NCBI GenBank assembly: GCA_002320815.1 | Contig: DCLA01000092.1 | Location: 1 to 10,043 of the forward strand | Direction: 5' to 3' | DNA: 10,043 nt | DNA from: Myxococcales bacterium UBA1660 | GTDB taxonomy: Bacteria; Myxococcota_A; Polyangia; Polyangiales; Houyiibacteriaceae | In this document: positions 1 through 5,884 of the stretch, piece by piece | How positions within the stretch are numbered: the first letter of the stretch is position 1 | How the letters are laid out: each line of letters opens with the position of its first letter | Notes under the pieces: model-generated | What the model saw: only the letters and a program-made list of their open reading frames with translations | Database searches by the model: none | Told to the model about the DNA's origin: nothing | Program-made: the position numbers and the translations under genes

Positions 1-570
1 ATCGGGCCGGGCTCGATCTGCACCACCCGCATCGTCTCCGGCATCGGCGTGCCGCAGATCACCGCCATCAGCGAGTGCGCCCGGGTCGCCCGCAAGGCCG
101 GCGTGCCGATCATCGCCGACGGCGGCGTGAAGTTCAGCGGCGACGTGGTGAAGGCCATCGCCTGCGGCGCCGACACCGTGATGATGGGCAGCCTCTTGGC
201 CGGCACCGACGAGGCGCCGGGCAAGCTCGTGCTCTACCAGGGCCGCACCTACAAGAGCTACCGCGGCATGGGCTCCCTCGGCGCCATGCGGAAGGGCTCC
301 AAGGACCGCTACGCCCAGGGCGACGTGGTCGACGCGCAGAAGCTGGTCCCGGAGGGCATCGAGGGTCGCGTGCCCTACCGGGGCCCCTTGGGGACCGTGG
401 TCTACCAGCTCCTCGGCGGCCTCCGCGCCGGGATGGGCTACACGGGCTGCAAGACCATCGCGTCGCTGCAGACCGACGCCAAGTTCGTGAAGCAGAGCTC
501 GTCGGGCCTCCGCGAGAGTCACGTCCACGACGTGACGGTCACCGAGGAAGCGCCCAACTACCGCATCTGA
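1..570 (+). CDS. guaB: IMP dehydrogenase, C-terminal part (5' end outside window)
   Basis: Catalyses NAD-dependent oxidation of IMP to XMP, the first committed step of GMP synthesis, in the cytoplasm. The reading frame is open from base 1, so the gene starts upstream. The visible part opens with GPGSICTTR, the loop carrying the catalytic cysteine (codon 19-21) and part of the potassium site. Next come the phosphate-binding stretch GVPIIADGG, the YRGMGSLGAM segment, and the mobile flap with its Arg-Tyr pair (codons 307-312) that activates water. The end, GLRESHVHDV...EAPNYRI, is the typical IMPDH C-terminus, so the 3' end is intact. The N-terminal barrel half and any CBS domains lie outside the window. 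The stop is followed by a convergent gene 36 bases away. guaA, the next enzyme of the pathway, is about 5.3 kb downstream on the same strand. The identification is very secure. Confidence 0.97.
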   Translation: MGPGSICTTRIVSGIGVPQITAISECARVARKAGVPIIADGGVKFSGDVVKAIACGADTVMMGSLLAGTDEAPGKLVLYQGRTYKSYRGMGSLGAMRKGSKDRYAQGDVVDAQKLVPEGIEGRVPYRGPLGTVVYQLLGGLRAGMGYTGCKTIASLQTDAKFVKQSSSGLRESHVHDVTVTEEAPNYRI

Positions 571-574
571 GCGC

Positions 575-599
575 GGCCCGCCGCCATCGGCGCCGGGCT
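575..599. terminator. Hairpin between convergent guaB and histidine kinase genes
   Basis: GCCCG (576-580) pairs with CGGGC (594-598), and CGCC (582-585) pairs with GGCG (589-592). There is one C/C mismatch and an ATC loop, giving nine base pairs; a further G-T wobble at 575/599 is possible. The element lies in the 36-base gap between two convergent stop codons, so it could serve both strands. There is no T-run on either side, so it is not a textbook intrinsic terminator. Hairpins also arise by chance at this GC content. Confidence 0.35.
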
Positions 600-606
600 C
601 GCGGCC

Positions 607-2178
607 TCAGCGCTCGTAGGCGCGTTCGATGGCGACGAGGAGCGTATCGCGGGAGAGCGGCTTCGAGAGCACCTGCGCCCCGCGCTCCTCGAGCTTCCGC
701 TGCTGCGGGTTGCCCGGGTGATCCGAGGTCACGAAGAGTGTCCGTCGCGCCAGCGCCGGCCGCTCGCGATCGAGCCAATCATAGAGCCCCCGGCCACCGA
801 ACTGGGGCAGCCCGAGCTCGGCGACGATCACGTCGGCGTTGGTTCCGCTCTCGAGGAGCTCGATGGCCTCCTCGCCGTCGCTGGCGATGATCACGTCGTG
901 GTGGCTGCCGATGGCGCGACCGTACGCACGCACCATGACCTCGTCGGGCTCGACCACCAGCACCGCGAGCCGGTCGTCGGCCCGCGGGGGCTTGCTCACC
1001 CCGATGACACCCGCGCCACGGAGCGCGTGGGGGTCGGGCAGCGGGATCATGAGGAGGAACTTCGCGCCCTCCCCGTGCACCGAGTCCACCATCATGTCGC
1101 CGCCGAGGCGGCGCAGGATCGAGCGGGAGATCGAGAGCCCCAGGCCCGTGCCGAGGTCCTGACGCTTCGTGGTGTAGAAGGGGTCGAAGATGCGGTCCAC
1201 GTCGTCCGCCGCGATGCCCGGCCCCGTGTCCGAGACGACGAGGGCCAGCGCCTCGTCGTCGGCGCGGGCGCTGATGGAGACCCGGTGGACGGGCCGATCG
1301 ATCTCGCGGACGGCGTGGGCCGCGTTGACCAGCACGTTGGTGAGCACCTGCGCCAGGCGCGTGCGCGGGACGACCAGGGCGGGGAGATCCTTGGGGATGT
1401 CGCGCTCGAGGACCGCTGTCTGCTCGATCTCGCGGCGGACGATGCGCAGCACCTGGTCGACCAGGTCCCCCACATCGACCATCTCGGGCTGCGCCTCCTC
1501 GTCGACGCGGGCGAAGACCCGCAGGTCGCGCACCACGTCGGTGATCTGCTCCACCCCGCCGGTGATGTCCTCCACCGCGCGCCGCACGCCCCACTTGGGT
1601 GCCGAGGCCTTCACCGTGCGCACCGCGTGGCGGAGCTCCTCGGGCTGGACCGGTCGGCCGAGGTCGGCGAGGCGCTCCAGCTCCTCCCGGGCGTACACCA
1701 GCGAGTCCAGGGAGTACTCGAGGGCGTTGGCGGAGAGCGCCACGGCGGCCAGGGGGTTGTTGATCTCGTGAGCGACCCCGGCGACCAAGGTCCCCAAGGC
1801 CGCCAACTTCTCGGCGTGCCCGATGGAGGCGCTCAGGCGCTCGCTGCTCCGGCGGAGGGACGCGCGCAGGAGGACCCGGTCGATGAGCGTGTGGATGACC
1901 CGGTCGTCGGCCGCGGTGACCACGACCGCCTCGTCGGCGCCGGCCCGCAGCGCGTCCATACAGTCCTCTTCGCGCGCCAAGACGCAGCCGAGGGGCGCGG
2001 CCCCGCGCAGCTCCCGCTCGGCCCGCACCCGGGCGCCGATCCCCGCCGGGACGACGTCGACCTCGACGGTGGTGGGGCCACCCCGGAAGCGCTGGCGAGC
2101 CAGCTCCGAGATCTCCGCGGCCAACGCTGCTTCATGGACTAGGAGGAGAGCTTCGATGGCGCGGACTATACCTCCCAA
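607..2178 (-). CDS. Soluble hybrid histidine kinase with C-terminal pseudo-receiver
   Basis: Two-component sensor kinase, 523 aa if it starts at the TTG at 2178. Residues about 7-110 look like a degenerate receiver domain (LLLVHEAALAAEI near the start, DALRAGADEAVVV later). A linker helix leads to the HisKA domain with the phosphoacceptor His137 in GVAHEINNP. The ATPase domain follows: N-box Asn285 (NVLVNAAHAV), G1 box DTGPG 317-321, F-box FDPFYTTK 331-338, G2 box GTGLGLS 343-349. A C-terminal receiver fold (about 404-523) keeps the acidic pair D412/E413, T484 and K506, but the phosphoacceptor position is Glu454, in VAELGLP. No membrane segment or signal peptide is visible, so it should be cytoplasmic. 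The start overlaps the end of the upstream KAS III-like gene. The start is uncertain: no ATG or GTG is in frame near the GGAGGT at 2175-2170, and an ATC at 2157 is the other candidate. Kinase identity is certain; the stimulus is unknown. Confidence 0.9.
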   Translation of the reverse strand: MGGIVRAIEALLLVHEAALAAEISELARQRFRGGPTTVEVDVVPAGIGARVRAERELRGAAPLGCVLAREEDCMDALRAGADEAVVVTAADDRVIHTLIDRVLLRASLRRSSERLSASIGHAEKLAALGTLVAGVAHEINNPLAAVALSANALEYSLDSLVYAREELERLADLGRPVQPEELRHAVRTVKASAPKWGVRRAVEDITGGVEQITDVVRDLRVFARVDEEAQPEMVDVGDLVDQVLRIVRREIEQTAVLERDIPKDLPALVVPRTRLAQVLTNVLVNAAHAVREIDRPVHRVSISARADDEALALVVSDTGPGIAADDVDRIFDPFYTTKRQDLGTGLGLSISRSILRRLGGDMMVDSVHGEGAKFLLMIPLPDPHALRGAGVIGVSKPPRADDRLAVLVVEPDEVMVRAYGRAIGSHHDVIIASDGEEAIELLESGTNADVIVAELGLPQFGGRGLYDWLDRERPALARRTLFVTSDHPGNPQQRKLEERGAQVLSKPLSRDTLLVAIERAYER

Positions 2179-3233
2179 CGGAGGAGTGTGGCGGATCGAG
2201 TGAACCCCGCTCCCTGCGCATAGAGAGCGACCAGGGTGCCGGGGCGTAGCAGTCCCGCCTCCCGGCAGGCGGCGAGGTTGGCCACCACCCCGGCGCCACC
2301 GAGGTGCGCGAGCCGCGCGTAGGTCGTCGGCGCCAGCGCGGGGTCCAACCCCAGCCCCTCGGCGATGGCCCCCGGAATCCAGCCGCGCGGCTGAACGGAC
2401 GCCAACGCCCCGATCGCCTCGGGGCGAACCGCGGCCCGACGACAGGCCTCGCGGATGGTGTCGACCCCGAAGCGCACGGTGTGCTGCATCAGGGCCTTGG
2501 CCCCTTCCCGGTTCCGGCTCCCGGGTCCGAAGGGTCCGCCGGCCTCGTACCAAGGGGTATCGGTCTCGGCCTCGCCGCGTACCCAGGTGACCGCGTCCCA
2601 GTACTCGCCTTGGGAGGTGCTGCAGGTCGTGAGGATCCCCGCGCTCTCGCTGGCGCTGATCACCATGGCGGTCGCCCCGTCTCCGACCCCTGGTGACGCG
2701 GGATGCCCCAGGGGAAACGCGCGGGTGATCAGATGGGACTGGGTGAGCAGCACGTGCCGCGCCCGGCCCGACTCGACGAGCGCCGCCGCGAGGTCGAGCT
2801 GGACCAGCGCGCTGGCGCACCCCGAATCCGCGCCGGTCGCCCACGCGCGGCGAGCCCCCAGCTCGTGGGCCACCCGGGTCGCGCTGGGCAACATCGGACG
2901 GTCGGCGACGATGGACCACGAGAGGACCGCGTCCAGATCCTCTCCGGCGATCCCCGCGTCGGCCAGCGCCGCCGCGCCCGCGGCCGCCTCCGCGCGCCAG
3001 GCGGGTTCGTCGACGCTGACGTGGCGGGTCACGGCGCCGAGGAAGGGATCGGCGGCCTCGGCGGCGAGATGGCCGGCGGTGATGGCGTCGAGCCCGTCGC
3101 CCGCCGCGGGGATGTCCACCAGGAGTCGGTCGCCGCGCTCCCGTGCCGCGGCGATGAAAGCGGGCGACCAGGCGTCGTTGGTGCGCACCTCGGGCGGGAC
3201 CCAGAGCCCGAGGCCGGAGACCCGCGCCTTCAC
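2166..3233 (-). CDS. KAS III (FabH)-like ketosynthase/acyltransferase with incomplete catalytic triad
   Basis: A 355-aa thiolase-fold protein of the 3-oxoacyl-ACP synthase III type, the usual family length. Visible family features are the N-terminal GLGLWVPPEVRTN, the nucleophile region TGADSGCASALVQLDLA with Cys139, GDGATAMVI at 184-192 (FabH has GDGAGAVVL) and the C-terminal GAGFTRSATLLRW. The other two triad residues appear to be missing. Where FabH has PHQAN, this protein has SVQPR (279-283), and where FabH has HGNTSA it has AHLGGAG (309-315). It may therefore be an acyltransferase rather than a chain-extending synthase. The GTG start overlaps the TGA of the ThDP enzyme gene (GTGA, 3233-3230), with GGAG eight bases before it, which implies translational coupling. 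Its own stop lies in the ribosome-binding region of the kinase gene. Substrate unknown; primary fatty acid synthesis is unlikely given the residues and neighbours. Confidence 0.85.
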   Translation of the reverse strand: MKARVSGLGLWVPPEVRTNDAWSPAFIAAARERGDRLLVDIPAAGDGLDAITAGHLAAEAADPFLGAVTRHVSVDEPAWRAEAAAGAAALADAGIAGEDLDAVLSWSIVADRPMLPSATRVAHELGARRAWATGADSGCASALVQLDLAAALVESGRARHVLLTQSHLITRAFPLGHPASPGVGDGATAMVISASESAGILTTCSTSQGEYWDAVTWVRGEAETDTPWYEAGGPFGPGSRNREGAKALMQHTVRFGVDTIREACRRAAVRPEAIGALASVQPRGWIPGAIAEGLGLDPALAPTTYARLAHLGGAGVVANLAACREAGLLRPGTLVALYAQGAGFTRSATLLRWEV

Positions 3234-5023
3234 GGCTGGGGCTCCGGGACGGACATGCGCTGCAGCGCCTCGACCCGGCCCCCGCCGCGGAGCTGAGCCT
3301 CACGGTCGATGCGGATGTCCAAGACACAGGGGCCGGGACCGCTGCGGCGCAGCCGCTCGAGCAGGCGAGCGGTGATCTGCCCGGGGCGGGTGATGCGGGT
3401 CCCGGGGACGCCCATGGAATCCGCCCAGCCGGCGAAGTCGACCCAGGGGGTCTCCCAGTCCGACCCGCCGCGACCGAAGAGCTGGCGCATGCCGTGATGG
3501 ACCATGTTGTAGCGCGCGTCGTTGAAGACCGCGTAGACCACCGGGAGCCCGAGGTCCGCGGCGACCAGCATCTCCATGCCGTTCATCTGCATGCCCCCGT
3601 CCCCGCAGATGCACACCACCGGGCGCTCCCGATCGGCGAGCCCGAGACCCACCGCGCCCGCGATGCCCGAACCCATGCTGCCGAGGCGCAGGTGGATGTG
3701 GAAGCGGTCCGGGTGCCCCGCGCTCAGGTAGTGGAGCGCGTAGAGCATGTGCCCGCCGATGTCGGTGATGAAGCGCGCCTCGGGCCCCGCCGCGGACTCG
3801 AGATCGAGCACCGCGCGGTGCGGCGCGATGGGCCACCCCTCGTCGTCGCCGGGGGCCTCCACGTCGAAGGGCGAGATCTCGCGGGCCTGCTGCACCAGCC
3901 GGCGCCCCTCCGGGTGGACCACGCCCTCGCGCATCACGTGGTCGGCCAGCGCATCGGCCATCGCGCCGACGTCGGCGATCACCGGGAGGGCCGCCTCGAA
4001 GTTCCGATGGAAGACCGAGGCGTCGAGGTCCACGTGGATCAAACGGCCGCGGGGGCCCACGTAGGGCGTGGGCCCGACCGCGCTGTCGTCCAGGTCGGTC
4101 CCCAGGACCAGCGCGACGTCGACGGGCTCGGCGGTGTAGCGCCGGGCCCAGTGGCTGGCGGCCATGCCGCCGTTGCGCAGGCTGCGCGGATGGGCTTCGG
4201 AGACGATGCCCTTGGCCTGGGGCGTGGTGACGAAGGGCACGTTGAGCGCGTCGATCAGCCGTCGAACGGCGCGCTCGTGGCCCCGGCAGCCGGCGCCGAG
4301 GACGATGAGCGGACGCCGCGCCACGGCGAGCCAGGCGGCGGTCGCCTCGACGGCGGCGCGGGGGGCCTGCTCCACGGGCGTGCGCACCGAGCGGAGGACG
4401 GCCGGCGGCGGGCGGGTGTCGGTACGACCCCGGTCCATGGGCACCACCACGAGCGCCGGGCCCGGGATCGGGCCTCGCGCGGCGTCGAGGGCGGCCAGAG
4501 CTTGGGTCGAGGCGCTCGACGCCCGGGCGACGCGGACGGAGCGACGCACCAGGTGACCCAGCATCCGCTCGACGTCGAGCCCCTCCGGGCCGGTGTTCTG
4601 CTCCAGGCGTCGCCCATCCGCGGCCCAGGGCACGTCACCGCAGAGCACCAGCATGGGCACCCGGGCCAGGTCGGCGTTGGCCACGCCGGTGACGACGTTG
4701 GTCGCCCCGGGTCCGGCGGTGACCACCACCCCGGGCGTGCGCCCGGTCGCCCGAGCCCAGCTCGCCGCGGCGAAGGCGGCGCTGGTCTCTTGGCGGGACT
4801 CGATGAAGCGGGCCCCGTCGGTGTCCAGAATGGCCTGGCAGACGGGGGAGACCGGACCACCGGGCACCCCGAAGAAGGTGTCCACCCCCTCGGCGACGAG
4901 GGCTCGGACGAGGGCGTGGCTCGAAGATCGGTGCTGGGCCGGGACCAGCTCGTGGATGTCGGAGTGGGCGCGCCGACGGCGCGCGGCGGCGGGAGCGGGC
5001 TGCAGGGCTCGTGAAACTGCCAT
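3230..5023 (-). CDS. Thiamine-diphosphate-dependent enzyme, acetolactate synthase-like
   Basis: A 597-aa protein with the three-domain layout of acetolactate synthase and related carboligases or decarboxylases. The PYR domain (about 38-200) has GVPGG, the catalytic Glu79 in RQETSAAFAAASWAR, and TAGPGATNVVTG. The central domain (about 220-355) includes VPFVTTPQAKG. The PP domain has LGSMGSGIAGAVGLGLA and the metal/ThDP motif GDGGMQMNG...FND (GDG 474-476, N501-D502). About 37 N-terminal residues with an RRRR stretch precede the PYR domain and are extra. The start at 5023 is preferred over the in-frame ATG at 5035 because GGAGG (5033-5029) sits five bases upstream of it, while 5035 has no such site. 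It is the first gene of a tightly overlapping operon with a KAS III-like protein and a histidine kinase. A role in branched-chain amino acid synthesis is unlikely, since there is no regulatory subunit or ilv gene nearby. Acyloin formation is an inference. Confidence 0.88.
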   Translation of the reverse strand: MAVSRALQPAPAAARRRRAHSDIHELVPAQHRSSSHALVRALVAEGVDTFFGVPGGPVSPVCQAILDTDGARFIESRQETSAAFAAASWARATGRTPGVVVTAGPGATNVVTGVANADLARVPMLVLCGDVPWAADGRRLEQNTGPEGLDVERMLGHLVRRSVRVARASSASTQALAALDAARGPIPGPALVVVPMDRGRTDTRPPPAVLRSVRTPVEQAPRAAVEATAAWLAVARRPLIVLGAGCRGHERAVRRLIDALNVPFVTTPQAKGIVSEAHPRSLRNGGMAASHWARRYTAEPVDVALVLGTDLDDSAVGPTPYVGPRGRLIHVDLDASVFHRNFEAALPVIADVGAMADALADHVMREGVVHPEGRRLVQQAREISPFDVEAPGDDEGWPIAPHRAVLDLESAAGPEARFITDIGGHMLYALHYLSAGHPDRFHIHLRLGSMGSGIAGAVGLGLADRERPVVCICGDGGMQMNGMEMLVAADLGLPVVYAVFNDARYNMVHHGMRQLFGRGGSDWETPWVDFAGWADSMGVPGTRITRPGQITARLLERLRRSGPGPCVLDIRIDREAQLRGGGRVEALQRMSVPEPQP

Positions 5024-5034
5024 CGAAGCCTCCA
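5024..5034 (-). promoter_or_regulatory. Ribosome binding site deciding the ThDP enzyme start
   Basis: Read on the minus strand, GGAGG (5033-5029) is followed by CTTCG and then ATG at 5023. This is an ideal Shine-Dalgarno arrangement and overlaps the upstream in-frame ATG at 5035. It favours the 597-aa product over the 601-aa one. Confidence 0.6.
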
Positions 5035-5049
5035 TGGATGCGGGCGATA

Positions 5050-5062
5050 TGAGCGCCGCTCA
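5050..5062. promoter_or_regulatory. 13-base palindrome in the leader of the ThDP operon
   Basis: TGAGCGCCGCTCA is a perfect 6-1-6 inverted repeat, 27 bases upstream of the preferred ThDP enzyme start. It sits in the 102-base gap after the DUF2378-like gene. It could be an operator for a dimeric regulator, or a small RNA stem in the leader. No clear -35/-10 pair was found beside it, and a chance palindrome of this size is possible in GC-rich DNA. Confidence 0.25.
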
Positions 5063-5125
5063 CTAGGAGGTCCCCTGCCTCAGTGCAACCAAAAGGGGTG
5101 AAAGAGTCCAGTCAGGCGGGTACGA

Positions 5126-5770
5126 TCACCAACGAATCACGTGGTACCCGTGAAAGGGGTCCTCGAGTTCGGCGGTGACCTGGACGTGGTCTCCGAGAGC
5201 TTCGAACGTCCCCATGGCCGCACCTAGGAGGTATGACTCGATCCAGATGTACTCCTCGCGGAGGTAGATGCGGACCTCGTTCTCCGTGGTGCTGCGCAGC
5301 TCCCAGGCGCCGTAGTTGCAGGTCTGGCGCCGGCTGGCGATGGCTTGCTGGGCCAGCCGCTTGGGGTCCTTGGCCAGCAAGCGCACCAGCGTCTTCCCCA
5401 GGAGGCTCGCCGCGAAGCGCCGGGAGTTGTCCCGGGTGATCTCCAGCATCCCCGCGTGGAGGTTCTCCGGCCCGGCCACCAGCGCCCCGGCGACGGCCGC
5501 CCGGACGCAGAAGTCGCCCGCCGGGTGGAAGCCCAGGGCGCTCGCTTTGCCCAGGGGCAAGAGCTCCCGATAGCGCTCGAAGAGCCCGCGCTCTTGGAGC
5601 TGCCGGTCCAGGATGCTGGCCCAGATGCCCCGCACCTGCGCCGACGGCGGGATGCGCTGGAGTCGGGCCTCGAGGTCGCAGTACGGCGCGACCCAGTCCA
5701 ACGTCTCGCGCACACGCTCCACCCCGGGGGCGTGGAGGGCGGCAGCATAGGCGTCGAACGAGCGCGACAC
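5126..5770 (-). CDS. DUF2378 (TIGR02265)-like myxobacterial protein of unknown function
   Basis: A 214-aa soluble protein with no signal peptide or membrane segment. The order of sequence blocks resembles the myxobacteria-restricted DUF2378/TIGR02265 family as I remember it. There is an early VRGIWASILDRQL segment, then a GFHPAGDFCVRAAVAGA block at the position of the family's YPxxDFLR-type motif, then LGKTLVRLLAKDPKRLAQQA. An NYGAWEL stretch follows, and a closing segment about a C-terminal lobe ends in GYHVIRW. The family's biochemical role is unknown to me; many paralogues exist per genome. The GTG start is the first possible one after an in-frame stop at 5785-5783. Its best ribosome site, AGGTGA (5788-5783), is rather distant at 12 bases. 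It is divergent from guaA and 102 bases upstream of the ThDP enzyme gene on the same strand, so it may or may not join that operon. Family assignment is moderately secure. Confidence 0.75.
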   Translation of the reverse strand: MSRSFDAYAAALHAPGVERVRETLDWVAPYCDLEARLQRIPPSAQVRGIWASILDRQLQERGLFERYRELLPLGKASALGFHPAGDFCVRAAVAGALVAGPENLHAGMLEITRDNSRRFAASLLGKTLVRLLAKDPKRLAQQAIASRRQTCNYGAWELRSTTENEVRIYLREEYIWIESYLLGAAMGTFEALGDHVQVTAELEDPFHGYHVIRW

Positions 5771-5884
5771 GGCAGTTGTGTATCACCTATCGGGGTGAGG
5801 GGGTATCCCTTCCGGTGCGCGCGGGCCGCCGGCCTGGCGGTCCCGGCCGTCGACCCGTTCCGTGCTCCATGATAAGTGGCGCCC
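5771..5884. other. Divergent intergenic region between the DUF2378-like gene and guaA
   Basis: These 114 bases must hold the start signals of both flanking genes. Two small inverted repeats are visible. TCACC/GGTGA (5783-5787 and 5794-5798) covers the likely ribosome site of the minus-strand gene. GGGCCGCC/GGCGG-T-CCC (5823-5830 and 5836-5844) has a five-base loop and one bulged T, and lies in the guaA leader. I see no convincing sigma-70 promoter and no purine riboswitch core. The hairpins are weak evidence in such GC-rich sequence. Confidence 0.3.

Noticed and set aside
718..2142. 474-codon plus-strand frame opposite the kinase gene
   Set aside because: It is composed mostly of Asp, Val, Gly, His and Arg with no family features; the kinase boxes on the minus strand are intact.
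2179..3327. Upstream continuation of the histidine kinase frame (open without stop to 3327)
   Set aside because: It runs antisense-frame across the KAS III-like gene, has low-complexity Arg/Gly/Ala content and shows no family motifs. Long stop-free shadow frames are expected at this GC content.
3494..5014. 506-codon plus-strand frame opposite the ThDP enzyme gene
   Set aside because: It is His/Asp/Val/Gly-rich shadow composition with no motif, opposite a gene with clear catalytic motifs.
3230..5023. Assignment of the ThDP enzyme as biosynthetic acetolactate synthase (ilvB/ilvI)
   Set aside because: No regulatory subunit or other branched-chain amino acid gene is adjacent, and the partners are a KAS III-like protein and a kinase, so a gene symbol would overstate the evidence.
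5062..5075. Strong Shine-Dalgarno-like TAGGAGGT on the plus strand
   Set aside because: No start codon with a sustained coding frame follows it; the downstream region belongs to the minus-strand DUF2378-like gene.
5771..5884. Possible purine riboswitch ahead of guaA
   Set aside because: The conserved loop and junction sequences of guanine or PRPP riboswitches are not visible; only short GC-rich stems are present.
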